From assembly GCA_001949185.1 (NCBI GenBank), contig BDGG01000003.1, positions 1 through 48,909 on the forward strand: DNA of 48,909 nucleotides, given 5' to 3'. Positions 1 through 16,584 of the stretch are shown piece by piece. Within the stretch, counting starts at the first letter, position 1. Each line of letters opens with the position of its first letter. The position numbers and the translations under genes are program-made. This DNA is from Ramazzottius varieornatus (Eukaryota > Tardigrada > Eutardigrada > Parachela > Ramazzottiidae). The notes beneath the pieces were generated by a model. The model saw only the letters and a list, made by a program, of their open reading frames with translations, was not told where the DNA came from and made no database searches.

Positions 1-1144
1 AAGAGCAAGGTCCCTGTTCTAATTAGATAAGTGCGGAGTAAGTTACTCTGTTGGATGCGGAGATAAAAGCTTTCCCAGTCGGTCAGAAGAACTGTGAAGT
101 CTGTGATGGATGCACCAGCGAAAGTGATGCCGCATCTGAAATTGTCAATACCGGACCGCGCCAAAACAATACCGCAGTTCTTTTGCGGTACCAAAAGCCA
201 ACTACATGTGCTGCCATCGCATACCGCAGAGTGTGTCCACTCCGATGTCAAATTTTGGGGTGTCCACTCCATTGCCGCCTCCTCGTACTGCACTGCGAAA
301 TTTTACTTGCTGACGTCACAGGGCTAGTTTATGCTACGACATAACAATCTCTGCGTTAAACTACCGTCAGCCCGTCCGGCCAGAAATTTTGTCCAGGCCA
401 ATAATTCGGCCAGCCGCGTGTGCTGTTCCCTGTTTGGTCTCAGCACGTCGAATTTCATAGTATTTAATTCGTGAAACTCACAAAGTGGTGGACTTCAGTG
501 AGTAACTGCGATAACCAGCTAACCCGGCCGGAAAACGTTAGCAAGGAAAGGATTCAAAGGTACCGCTGTCACCATGAACAACCATCAGCACCTGTAGAAA
601 CCGTGAGGAAAAGGGTACGGCGAAGGCTGAAAGCCCGGACTAGGTTTGATCTTGTTGATGATATCAAGAATCCTGCCAAGGAAAGCGAGGTCCCTTCTCT
701 CAACTTTAAGGCTTCCATGATTTTACATATCTACCGCGGTTTTATCATTGCTCTTTTGCCATGGCGAGCCACGTTTATTCATCTGACTTTTAAGTCAGTT
801 CGCATTAGTACGCTTCTCCACATTCGACAACCGACATTTTATCAGCGCTTCCCAAGGGATGGAGAGTTGGCAACAAACCTAATCTGCGCGTAAATTAATA
901 AACATAAAAAACCTGGACTGTCCGAAAGCGGAAAGGATCATTCCACAAGCAAAATATCAAAAACCGCGAATCGTACGCTTCCGAGCAGTAATTCAAAACA
1001 TATATCTGAAAACTAGTTTGCCACAGACGAGAATAACTTCACTTCATATTGAGTAGGACAGAAAGAACACATGAAACTTTTACTGACACGAACTTCGTTA
1101 TGTTAACAAAGAGACAAGCCTTGTTACGCTGACAAAACGATACT
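1..1144. other. left-edge intergenic sequence, no gene recognised
   Basis: I see no exon that resembles a known family in this stretch. The longest open frame (471-893, +) is rich in Arg and Lys at first and then hydrophobic; it lacks recognisable splice partners and I do not call it. Small structures are visible: a 7-bp stem TACCGCA/TGCGGTA around 170-190, and a direct repeat GTGTCCACTCC near 233 and 259. The right end is the 3' flank of ZC3H18, which is transcribed leftward. A TGACGTCA box lies near 312. Confidence 0.5.
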
Positions 1145-1149
1145 TTATT
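1144..1149 (-). promoter_or_regulatory. AATAAA poly(A) signal overlapping the ZC3H18 stop codon
   Basis: On the minus strand the last codons read GAA TAA A, so the hexamer AATAAA contains the TAA stop of ZC3H18. No other AATAAA is closer, so the 3' UTR may be only about 15-30 nt long. Function as the actual cleavage signal is inferred. Confidence 0.5.
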
Positions 1150-4100
1150 CAGTAGCTTTTGCTGCCTTCTTTCTGGCGATGGCTTCTTCCACAGCCTTCA
1201 GCTGTCTCAAAAGCTCTTCCCGCTTTTGCGCTTTATCGGCTTCCTGAGAGGAAGGAGCCTTCGCTTTCTGAGGGATTTCCTCGTCCGACAAGGGACTACT
1301 TCTGTCTTCTACACTTGTCGCTGCAATGAAAGGATGTAAATTAAGAAACACTAACGAGAGAAAAAGATCTATTCGGTCTTTTCAAGCCACCCATCATTTC
1401 GAAAACTTTCTACAATGATCCGCATTTTCTTCTCTGGCTATTTCGACGAAGAATCTTACGTTCAGGTCTAGATGGTGCATCAGCAGCTGCTTTATCCGGG
1501 TCATTCTCGTCGTCTTCAGCCATCAAGCCGAAAGCGGCCAGAGGATTTCGGCGCTCCGCCTGCAAGAACGACGATCACAAATTGAGTTCATATTTCCACA
1601 TGGAACATTCAAAAATGTTTCCATCCTTTCGGAAGGAAAGTACTATGTATACCTTGATGCCGATGGTGAGTTTGATCGGTTTATGTGACTTCTTGAGTTT
1701 CTTCCGGTCAGGTTCTTCCGAAGGCTGTTCAGCCGGTGATTGAGTCCTCTCGGGACTACCTTCGGGGGAGATGGGAGAGCCAGAATGCTGACGTCGCCGA
1801 CTGGGTCGCTCCTCATCTACAAAGAAGCTCTCTCGAATTCAAAATCACTATCACGTCACCACTCTTGGACGAATCAGCCCGCAAAATAGACCTGCATACG
1901 CGAATCGTACTGAACGGCATTCCGCCTTGTATGCAGGTCCTCTACCGGCCGTTCAACCGTGACTTCACGGACCTGCATACTTGATGTTGCAATGAACGAA
2001 CGAAGTACTGCATGCATCTACGGGATTGGCATGCTTTGAATGCATCTTACCTTGGCTTTCTTCCGCCGTTGATTCTCCTTCGTCGTCAATTGGCGGTGTT
2101 CGCGGTCCTTCCTCTTCTGTATCCACTTCCTCAGCCGAGGAGATCCTGCTACCCACCGAGGAAATGGGCGAGCCTTCGTGAGCCTTCTTCGCTGCTCGAC
2201 CATTGCGGCTGTTGGGTTCTCTCTTCCTGCTGGCGCCGTTGCGTGGAGGTGTGATGGCCGAAGTGTTGGACAGACGCTTTTGTCGGTCGAATGTAGCGCT
2301 ATCACGACGAAGGAGTGGTGCTGGGGAAGGAGACTTGGAGGGTGAAGAACGCGGAGAGTGATGCGAAGGCGAGCTGATGGGGCTTCCGCTGGGTGCGCGT
2401 TGAGGAGGTGCTGTTCGACGGGGCGATTCGCCACTGCGACGCTGAGTCGCTCCTTTCGGCCCACTGACGTCGGATATCCTGAAAATCCGTAAATAAATGA
2501 ATATACGCTTTCTTTCATAACCTGGAAGCCCCCAGACAAACACGACAATGGTGTTTTACCAGGTGGCGCGCGCATCCTTATTACTGGCTGGAAGCGCGCG
2601 CCACTAGGGAAAACAATTTTGTCGAGTTCCCTAGTGGCGCACTTTTTCAGTGACGTTGGCTGAGAGAGTGCGCCATTCGGAAAAACTATCTTATCGAGCT
2701 TCTTTGCCGATCTACGATTTTACGAAACTTTACAAAATCTTGAGTCAATTTTACGACAATGAATCCACAATCAGAACGAACAAATAACTCAAGCAAAATC
2801 TTGCGAAAAAAACGCGATAACTGATTTCAGAGAAACTTACCGAGAGGTGGCGGAAATCTTGCTTGTTTTGCTGATGGGTGATCCGGAGCGCGACCTCGGC
2901 GGCTTGACTGTCGGTTTCCTGGCCGGTCTCTCCGGTCTTTCCCATTTGCTGGGGTCCTCTCGACGTCTGTCGCGGTTGATGGGAGACCGAGAGCGCATCC
3001 AAGGGTCGCGCCACTCGTCGGGTGCGCGGTTGCGTTGGTTCATCCGGTCATTCATGTTACGATCGTTCAGGCTGCGGTCGCTCAAGTTACGCCGCATGTC
3101 AGTCGGACCCGGTGGACTTCTTCTCCGTGGTTCCATTCGATCCATCATCTCCCTCCCGTTACCGAAACTAAAACCAGTCACAATATTCCTGAATCCACAT
3201 GATTTCTTTAAATACTGTAAGAAATTCTTCCTTAAAATACTTGTTGAAATTCATTCGACGAGCTTCTCTTTGAGCAGCTTCAAAATCGTTCCGCACGGCG
3301 AATGCGGGGAAAGGAACTCGTTGTCTGCCAACTTCGTTGAAAGGAAAAGGCTGCAGCTCCTTTTGCCGGAACTCATTTCTAAAAATAAAACACCAAATTC
3401 ACCTCTCAGCATAACCGATCAAGTTTGCAAACTCTTCTCCTTCCATTTCAATCTCGAAAAATATTCCGAAAAAACCCTGGAGTTATGGATGGGTAAACTG
3501 AAATTACTGAAGAGTCTTACTCAAGTTCGGGATCGAAAGCGTCTCCCAGTCCATGCATCTTATCTTCCATAGCGTCCCTCTTCTTCGCTGCGGCTTGTGA
3601 CAAGATCTTCGCGGATCTCAGACTCTTTTCCCAAGCAGACTCTCTTCTTGGAGGTTCAATCACGGCCGGAAAGAAGTCGGCTTGAGGAATGATGCGAGCG
3701 AAGAGATTCATAGGAGGAACGATGAGAGGAGCCGCAGGCACAGGTGGTGGAGTTCGTGGGCGGGGCGGCCTGGTAGCAGCCGTCCTGAGGGGTGGCGCCA
3801 GCTTGACATCACGCTGCAGCTGGACACTTGTCGGAACTGAAACCATACAGCTTACGTCACTACACAACACGGACAAACCAGACATTGGTGACGTAAACAG
3901 ACGGTCTTACCGAAATCTATACCCATTACAGCATCTCAGAACATTCGATTTTATACGATTTTCTTCTTGTACCTGCAGGTTCTTCTTTCTTCCCCTTCGA
4001 TCCATCGAACATGTCGTAATTTCCCTTGTCGACGGATCCAGGATGAATGAAGCGACAATGAGAGCCCCAGGTGCACTGGCCTTTGTAGAAGTACTTGCAG

Positions 4101-4638
4101 ATCTGGCCGGACTTAGAGTTCTTGTCGCCATCTTCGTCTTCGTCCACTTCGCCATCTTCCAGCTCACCTTCTTCGGGGTCTTCTTTCTCGACACCGGGAT
4201 CATCCACTTCTCCTTCATCAGAGGCTTCCTGCAGGTTCTCACTTAGTTCCTGTGCCACGGTAAGATGTTCAAACGTCAAAATTACCCCTTCTTCGTGGGC
4301 TTCCGAAGTTTTCTTGCCCGTTTTCTTGTCGTCAGTGTTTTCTGACGTCTTCGAGACATCGAACGATTTCTCTTCATCCAACTCGTCGGTATCAGAAATG
4401 GGAGAATCTACTCTCGAGGCACCCGCAGAAGAAACATTCTGCTTCACTTCGGGCTTTGTTTCTTGCTCGACTTGTTCGTCCTCGACCGTATTCGACTCTG
4501 GAAACAAAAATGTTAGAGCGGAATTCGAATCTTAAATAAACTTGAATAGTACTTAATATCTACTAACTACTAACCTTCGGTCGCAGGCGCTTCGTCCTCC
4601 TTGATGGTGTCATCTTCGGAGTTTTCCATTTGATTCAT
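1145..4638 (-). CDS. ZC3H18: ZC3H18-like CCCH zinc-finger RNA-surveillance adaptor
   Basis: Nine exons on the minus strand: 4575-4638, 3973-4497, 3521-3836, 3241-3378, 2841-3167, 2051-2478, 1653-1816, 1460-1559, 1145-1320; all junctions are GT-AG and keep frame, giving about 745 residues. An acidic N-terminus leads into one CCCH finger at about residues 155-175 (C-X7-C-X5-C-X3-H, with CTWGSHCRFIHPG). Pro/Arg/Ser-rich low-complexity sequence with repeated SGSPIS-type motifs follows. The C-terminus REELLRQLKAVEEAIARKK closely matches the vertebrate ZC3H18 end, which decides the identity. In mammals ZC3H18 links the nuclear cap-binding complex and ARS2 to the NEXT/exosome machinery; the same role is inferred here. 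The start is the first ATG of a short 5' exon and is head-to-head with CTNNBL1. Introns carry both repeat families described below. Confidence 0.93.
1889..1980. repeat. GTATGCAGGT-family repeats (three copies) in a ZC3H18 intron
   Basis: GACCTGCATAC at 1889-1899 and GTATGCAGGTC at 1929-1939 form a perfect 11-bp inverted repeat with a 29-nt loop. A third copy of ACCTGCATAC lies at 1971-1980. All three fall inside the intron between ZC3H18 exons 2051-2478 and 1653-1816. The same 10-mer recurs in introns of CTNNBL1 and the FAM187A-like gene. Confidence 0.8.
2561..2706. repeat. two tandem palindromic elements, AAGTGGCGCAC family
   Basis: The first stem pairs GGTGGCGCGCGC (2562-2573) with its near-complement at 2594-2605. 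The second pairs AGTGGCGCACT (2633-2643) with AGTGCGCCATT (2667-2677). The right end of the first and the left end of the second are themselves complementary (GCGCCACTAGGGAA against TTCCCTAGTGGCGC), so the block can fold in two alternative ways. Sequence after the second stem, CGAGCTTCTTTGCCGA, is closely similar to the flank of the copy at 15.6 kb. The block lies in a ZC3H18 intron. Confidence 0.8.
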
Positions 4639-5387
4639 AAGCCTAGAAAGAAAAGAAAAGGATTCTTCAGAGATCAGCGTATGTTCAGTCAATCAATGCA
4701 CAACAATCAACTGTGTCAGTCGCTGATTTGGAACTCGCGAAACAGAATTCTCCCTCCTCGCCATCTTTCGCCAGTTTAGCAGATCCAACACGATAGAACG
4801 GCACGTTTACCTCTCTCAAACCAAGAACAAAAAGAAAACCAGCCCAAGCTGCGTGAAGGTAGCAAAGATGGCGATTCCACTTTGACCACAGCACGACTGA
4901 CTGTGCGTGCACTCGCACACTATCCAAGTGGATATTTGTTAGCAAGCACATCTTTCCAGCTACAGAACACTTTGACTCTCAACGAGAACTATCACAATCA
5001 TAAGCATACCTTGATGTTCTGAGTAAAAGATGGGAGAGGTTCGAAAGGTGTCCCGCTGTCTCCGATGGAACACTGAAAAATAAAATAAATTTCCTACAGT
5101 CTGGCTCGATAACCATACGTCATACGTTGGCGACGTCATTGATCAATCAATCATAAAAACTCTGATCTATATTTCAACCAGCCAAGATCAAACCGTTTTA
5201 GAGGACACACCTAGAGGCGTGACGTCAATCAAAAAGTTGATTTTGTGATTTGTAGGATTCTGAAAATTAATTCGTCCGTGATCTTTTTCCCCGAATTCAC
5301 TCGAACCTTATCCTTTCAATCTTCAGCTTGCTTCCCGTCATCAATTGGAGCAAGGAGCTTTCCGGAAGTCCAGGTCTGATCACCGAC
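4639..5387. promoter_or_regulatory. bidirectional promoter region, ZC3H18 / CTNNBL1
   Basis: A 749-bp gap between two divergent start codons. It contains a perfect cAMP-response-type site TGACGTCA at 5220-5227 and another GACGTCA near 5132, with related ACGTCA at about 5118. GT/AG pairs inside could belong to 5' UTR introns. No other coding sequence is seen. Promoter function is inferred from gene orientation. Confidence 0.45.
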
Positions 5388-8189
5388 ATGGACGTGAACG
5401 AAATTTTGGGAGCAGTCCATGTAAGTTCCGCTGCAAGATACTAGTTCACCTCGTATCTTTCCCAATGACGATAAATTTCCACCTGAAGGCAACCTCACGG
5501 AAACGGGATACGTCCAGTGCAAGGCAAAATGGAACATCGGAGAAGGCAAGGAGTTCCAAGTTTCAGAAGTTAGACGAAGACGGAGTGGCCGAGGCGCCCA
5601 CCATCCTCCCAGCTGGCTTCTTTGATGCTGAAGTCCAAGAAGCACTGGACAAACTCAACGCTGAACCAGCGGTAAGTTTCCTCTGGTTATACTCTCGATT
5701 CCAGAGTTGAAGGGGGGTCTTTTTCTGTCTAGGATGAAAGAGAAGCACTCGACGAGATGGCAGTCCGGCGGATTCTTAGTACCTTCGAGAAGACTGTCTT
5801 GAAAAATTCGGAATTACGGGTAAAATTCGCGGACGAACCTCTGAAGTAAGATTTACCTTCTACCGAATAATCTGTGCGTTAACGGAAGCTAGCCAATGGA
5901 ACCTGGAGAGAAAATTCTTGTGATAGGTATCTAGATTCAGAATTCGACCTGAAAGAAGCCATCCACAAACTAAACCTTCTCGCGACACAGCCCGATCTCT
6001 ATCCTGTCGTCTTACAGATGAATTTTGTCCAACGAATAATACAGCTTTTGTCTCACGAGAATACAGGTACGAAATACTGATAAACCTCTCTAGATCGTCA
6101 AAAATTTTCCAGGTTTCGTATTGCAAATTGATTATCATTCTTTTTTATTTTCAGTTATTTCTTACGCTACCATTCTCCTATTGGAAGAATTAACCGATGC
6201 CGAAACTCTGGGAGAATCTGCAGAAGAAGCATCTGGCTTTGTTGAAGCTCTGGTTCGAACTCCACTTCGAATTCCGGTTAACTTTGCGCATCATGAGCAC
6301 ATGGTATTTTGATCGTTTTTCAGTTGAAAGAGCACGTTGTGATCAGTTTGATTCAGAACCTCGACCGTCTGGACGAATCCTTTGAAGACGACGCCGACGC
6401 TATCTTCCACACGCTCGGTGTCATCGAGAACATTCTAGAGTTCAAGCCAGATAGCGCAGAACCTATCGCCAAAGTTGGAGCTTTGAAATGGATACTTCGG
6501 CGGATAAATGTACGGTACCAGTTTTCACTTCCAGTTAGCAATAAAGGCGCTCAAAAAATTCAGTTCACGAATTTTAATGTTTTGTAATGGTATTTTCTCC
6601 AGAAAAATATGCAGTTTGACACGAACAAGCAGTACGCTAGCGAGATTCTTTCCATCCTTGTCCAAGACAGCGCGCAGAACCGGAAGGCGGTTGGTGAGAT
6701 GAACGGCGTGGATATCCTCCTTCGACAACTGTCCGTTTACAAGAAGAAAGACCCACAGTCCGGTGATGAAGTGGAGATGATGGAGAACCTCTTCAACTGT
6801 CTCAACTCGGTTCTGCTGTACGGACCGAACAGGAAGCTCTTCTTGGATGGCGAAGGCATCCAACTGATGATCCTCATGCTGAAGTAAGTACCGCATTGAG
6901 ACAGGTACAGGCGTGCAGATTGTCGCACAGTTAGTCATGGTGCCTGGGTATGCAGGAGCGTGCGCGGTTTCCAGCCTGTTACGTACCTACGTATAGTGAA
7001 GCGTGCGTTTTATATAATGTTGGTGTATGCAGGTGTCTGAACGTTTTCTTGATCGTTGAAAGTTGAAACTGTCCGGGTATTACCTTACCTGAAGTCTACC
7101 AGTCATCGTTTTTCGCTTTTGTGTTTTAGGGAGAAAAGATTATCGTTGGTTAGCGCCATCAAAGTCCTCAGTTTCGCGCTGACGAGCGACGATGACGCCG
7201 AACCTTTGTGCAACAAGTTTATCGAAGCGCTCGGCTTGGGCCGTCTCTTTCCCTTCTTTATGCAGCCTCCCAAGCAGAGCCATAAGCGTGGTGGCACCAA
7301 GGAAAATGTTGAAGGTAGGCGGGCTCTAATTTTCACTTTGGAATCTCCTGTCGGAAGAATCTAGCCTGAAGACAGCGATAAATCCACGTAAATGCCTCAA
7401 GTACCTGCAAACCATCCTGTACGCAGCAGAGAGTAATCTGCTGTATGCAGGTTCTCGGAAAGTTATCAGATGTCACTTTCTGTCTTTCCATAGTGCTAAA
7501 ACTGCTTTCTTGCTTACTTTTCAACTGTCCTGAAGACGCTCAGCTTTTTGTAAAGTCAACCGAATGTGGCAAAAAATAGGTTGGTTTTTCCAGAGCATCT
7601 GTGTTCGATCGTGTCGTCGCTCGCACGAAACACAACCCTCGACTTCCGGAAGCGTTTTCTCTTCAAGTTTGAGGAATCCGAGTTTGAGAAGGTGGATCGG
7701 GTCATCGATCTGCATCGGGACTACGTGGCGAAGGTTGAGCAGTGTGATAAAGAAATAGCCAAGGACTTGCAGGAGATGGACGAACCCGACGAAGACACCG
7801 AAGACCAGATGTACCTCCGACGACTCGATGCTGGCGCCTTCACCCTGCAGAAAGTCGATATTCTCATTCTAGAAATTTATTCTGATGCAGAACTCGAGGT
7901 GAATCTTCAAAAACAATTTATGTACTTGATTCGCATTAGGCTGACAATTTATTCTCTCAGGTGAGAAAGCGGATAAACAGAATACTGACTATGCAACAAG
8001 TCCCTCGAGAATCCATCACCAAACCAGTAAAAGGTAAGACGAGAAACGAAAACAGGTTATTTGTAATATAGAATTCTTTTTTATATAGAGTATATGGAAG
8101 AAATCAAACAAGAACACGGGGATGTGAGTAAAAGAAGAGATTACGCACGGTTGAGTGTTTTGATGGATCGTTTCCAGGTCGTCGACTAA
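5388..8189 (+). CDS. CTNNBL1: beta-catenin-like protein 1
   Basis: Twelve exons: 5388-5420, 5489-5671, 5733-5845, 5927-6066, 6155-6252, 6324-6509, 6603-6883, 7130-7314, 7594-7898, 7961-8033, 8089-8123, 8178-8189; about 547 residues against 563 in human. The N-terminus MDVNEIL matches the family start. It is followed by a disordered basic/acidic stretch and then ARM-like helical repeats, with hallmark stretches ELTDAETL, NLDRLDES, MMENLFN, LYGPNRKLFLDGEG and LRRLDAGAF aligning with the vertebrate protein. In vertebrates CTNNBL1 binds CDC5L/PRPF31 in the Prp19 spliceosomal complex; a nuclear splicing role is inferred. The fifth intron has an atypical donor (GTTCGA), chosen because it keeps alignment EALLKEHVV. 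The stop is in a 12-nt last exon. The gene ends 89 bp before the stop of the convergent Sel1 gene. Confidence 0.95.
6948..7034. repeat. GTATGCAGG-family repeat in CTNNBL1 intron 7
   Basis: GTATGCAGGA starts at about 6948 and GTATGCAGGT lies at 7025-7034, in direct orientation within the 6884-7129 intron. This is the same motif as at 1.9 kb and 27.2 kb. Confidence 0.7.
7403..7453. repeat. GTATGCAGGT-family inverted repeat in CTNNBL1 intron 8
   Basis: ACCTGCA near 7403 and CTGTACGCAGCAG near 7417 face CTGCTGTATGCAGGT ending at 7452, giving a nested inverted repeat. GTATGCAGGT itself is at 7443-7452. It lies in the 7315-7593 intron. Confidence 0.7.
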
Positions 8190-8278
8190 TTTCCATTTTT
8201 TCTTGCATGACGAGTTCGTTTGAACTTTTATCCACTAACCAGGATTTGTCAAGAACGTTTTTTTCTGTTCGACAGTGG

Positions 8279-8951
8279 TCAAAGTTTACAAAAACCGTTT
8301 CCGCAGAGGTACTTGAGGGTATGTTTGGCTTCCTTCACGTCAGCCTGCGCTGCTTTCCGAATATACCCCTCGGCCTCCCTGAAATTAACCCAATGAATGT
8401 AACCAAAACAAACTTTCAGGGTTCGCAGCGATCACAATAGTATCCCAATCGACTCGAATATCGGCTCTGGCAGCCACAGCCGGAAATTTTCGGTCTGAAA
8501 AAGACTTCCGGTTGTGCTATAAGTATTCGTTAACTTTCAAGGCTTTGTGAACTGTGGTCGATGATCACCCTTCTGCAAGATGGGAATGCAGACGATGGAC
8601 ATGCCCGTATCCCAGATTATACGCTGCTTCAGGGTGGCCTTGCAGAGCTGCTTTGTGGAACCAGTACATGGCAGCTCGGTGGTTCACGACCGTTCCATCT
8701 CCCTGGAGGTACTTTTGGCCCGCCATGTACTGCGCATCCTGGTCTCCAAACCATCCACCAAGGAGCGTAACCCATAACCCGAGAGTTTTTCCGCAAGCTA
8801 GACAGAAAATCAGGGAGAAGGTACCAGCGACAAGAGCGATCTGCAGACCGTACTGGTCTTCAAATGACTTTGTGGCGGGTGGACGTTTTCGTAGGCGTAC
8901 TTTGGCTAGGACACCTACATCGATCTTCACGTCAGAAGAACTCGCAGCCAT
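8279..8951 (-). CDS. small Sel1-repeat membrane protein
   Basis: Two exons, 8569-8951 and 8279-8378, give 160 residues; the junction GG|G keeps frame and continues the repeat. Residues about 1-30 are polar. One hydrophobic segment at about 36-62 (LQIALVAGTFSLIFCLACG) is a likely membrane anchor. The rest resembles Sel1/TPR-like repeats: AQYMAGQKYLQGDG, AAMYWFHKAALQGHPEAAYN and a terminal AAQADVKEAKHTLKYL. Sel1 repeats generally mediate protein-protein contacts, for example in ERAD adaptors such as SEL1L; no specific orthologue is recognised, so function is open. The gene is tail-to-tail with CTNNBL1 and head-to-head with MTHFD1. Confidence 0.75.
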
Positions 8952-9216
8952 CCCGATCGGAATTTGAGGGTTTAAGAACAGACGTTCAGAAGACTGTAAA
9001 AGTCAGCGATGGTTGCAGCGCAACGTCAGACACGACTATCGGTCAATCCAGGCTCGATCCTCGAACCTGCCGTCTTCGACACACCTGTCCAGACACGCTC
9101 AGAGAATGTCTAGCCGAACGTGAAGCTCCCAGCCGGTACCTGGGGTACTAGCTAAGCCGGGAAACAGAGCAAATGTACTGTGTATTAGACGTAAGTAATA
9201 TGAAGGGCAGATGATT

Positions 9217-9301
9217 CGAACATGATGTTTATCTCAAGTAGCGCACGTCATCATTGCTACTGAATAATGATGTGCGCCACTTACGAAAACGATTGTGTTC
9301 A
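9217..9301. repeat. palindromic element, AAGTGGCGCAC family
   Basis: AAGTAGCGCAC (9236-9246) pairs with GTGCGCCACTT (9272-9282). The stem extends inward through GTCATCAT/ATGATG and outward to GAACA/TGTTC with mismatches. The loop is about 20 nt. The right flank ACGAAAACGATTGTG matches the flank of the copy at 48.1 kb (GGAAAACGATCTGG). Confidence 0.75.
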
Positions 9302-9393
9302 TTGCAGTAAATTTGTCCACGTTCTGTATTTGTTATCAGATTAAAGTTTTCTCCAGATGTCAGCACTAACGTTCCACGAGCCTGTACCCAGCT

Positions 9394-9437
9394 CAAGATT
9401 ACGGCTTTTGTTGAACTAGCCGTTCTGCCGTAATCTT
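9394..9437. repeat. 11-bp inverted repeat in divergent promoter
   Basis: AAGATTACGGC (9394-9404) and GCCGTAATCTT (9427-9437) are perfect complements with a 22-nt spacer. It could be a protein-binding dyad or a small hairpin; nothing further can be said. Confidence 0.5.
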
Positions 9438-9673
9438 CTGATAATCAGGCTACTTGACCTGCGGCACTTAAATCTTGATAATGAGTGACGCTGTGCCAAA
9501 ACTTCCCTGTCATGTCTTACAGTTGATCGCTGCTGCACATGACGAGTTATCTTCGGCGTGCATCAGTAACTGTTGAAGAGGAGAAACTTTTTGTACGGCG
9601 CGCATTCCTTTCCATCTGGTTCCTATTTCCTCGTCTAGATTGGTCTTGTTGGCGTGGGACCACCATAGGGAGC

Positions 9674-15398
<5,725 letters not shown>

Positions 15399-15747
15399 GG
15401 TCTTAGTCGGTCTGCCTCTTCCTGCACATCGCATTCCGTTTTCGCGAGGGCGACCAAAATTAAACCCTCCCTTCGTTGCACCTTCTTTCCAATGTCCATG
15501 CTCAGTTTGCTCACTACCAATGATTTAGAGGGTAAGATCCTGGTCTTATTTCAAGATTGTTTTTTCAAGTGACGCACACCTTCAGCCAAGAACACAGAAA
15601 ACTTGCGCCATGCGGAAATCAATGTTGTCGAGCTTGTTTGCCGAGCTTCTCAATACTTAAATCCTCAGACATCTTTGAGACGAGATGTCATTCCAAATGA
15701 TACTTTATCAAATCGGGAAATTGTGCGAAAAATAAAGCAGCAAGTTA
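15399..15747. repeat. convergent 3' intergenic region with a degenerate palindromic element
   Basis: This lies between the MTHFD1 stop and the C18orf21-like stop. AAGTGACGCAC (15567-15577) and CTTGCGCCATGC (15602-15612) are degenerate arms of the AAGTGGCGCAC family. The following TGTCGAGCTTGTTTGCCGA resembles the flank of the copy at 2.69 kb. No gene is seen. Confidence 0.5.
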
Positions 15748-16584
15748 TCACATTAAGAATCTGTCGAGCAGACTTTTCATGGGTTGGCTCGGAGGAGCGC
15801 GAGAGTTTAACGACGGAGAATTCAGGGCTTTCTTAAAAGACGATATCGAAGCAGGAATAAGTAGTCCAGCATTCTTGTCTTTTACTTTACGTTTCCTGGC
15901 GGAAGACGGGATTGAAGTGGGAGTAACCGGAAGCTTCTCAGAGGGCTTCGCTGGTATCGCAGTGGAGACTTCTTTCGTGCGAAGAATGCTGGTCGCGACA
16001 GCCGTTTCAGCAGCTTCTTTCAGCTTTTTCTGAGTAGATCTCGGAATGCTAGGCTGTGTGAAAGTTTTCCTGCAAACTTCGCACCGAAAACACTGAAAAT
16101 AAGTTACTGTAGAATAACTGAGCTGTGGGAAAATAAGACAGGAACATTATCACTTTTGGCTTTCCAGATTTTTCCTTACAATTTGATTCCTCGATTGCTG
16201 AAATACTGCCACTTCTTTTGACTCCCCAAATCTCCTCGCCTGTTTGCTGAGAATTTTAGAAACGTTCCGAGTGCATCGCTTTCGGCTTTGGACGCTTACT
16301 TTGACGTTATCAGGGTTGCGCTGTGTTCCGCAATACGGACAGATATTCGTGGATAATGTTTTCAACGAACCTATAGATAAATACAACAGACTATTCAGGA
16401 GAAATGTGTCTGTTGTCCAATGTGTGTGATGCAAACCTCGTTTGTCTTCGGGTAATTCCTGCAGCCAAAGCGAGGTGAAGTAAGCGGAGAGTGGCGACCG
16501 CTGGGAGAAGAGCGAGGAGGCTTGCTGGTGGAATATCGAAGCGGAGAGAAGAAAATCAGGGCTGGTTGCGCTTTCGGATTCCAT
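15748..16584 (-). CDS. C18orf21: C18orf21-like zinc-ribbon protein
   Basis: The preferred model has exons 16437-16584, 16180-16370 and 15748-16092, giving about 227 residues (human about 220). A first CXXC (ICPYCG) and a second (CFRCEVC), separated by a basic helix-rich stretch, form the zinc-ribbon layout of this family. A Ser/Lys-rich tail SISSFKKALNS follows. C18orf21 has been connected to RNase MRP/P-type complexes; that role is family knowledge and not visible here. The first intron (16371-16436, 66 nt) has weak sites, is a multiple of three and has no stop, so a retained form of 249 residues is possible. The start is the ATG at 16584, which fits the family length; in-frame ATGs further upstream (to 16779) exist. 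Confidence 0.72.

Larger units (their letters stand above)
8952..9673. promoter_or_regulatory. divergent intergenic region, Sel1 gene / MTHFD1
   Basis: A 722-bp gap between divergent starts. It holds one palindromic AAGTGGCGCAC-family element (9217-9301) and a separate perfect 11-bp inverted repeat AAGATTACGGC/GCCGTAATCTT (9394-9437). No coding exon is recognised. Shared promoter function is inferred from orientation only. Confidence 0.4.

Noticed and set aside
471-893. 140-codon open frame on the plus strand near the left edge
   Set aside because: No family resemblance, odd composition, no conserved splice partner and no coherent gene context; probably chance.
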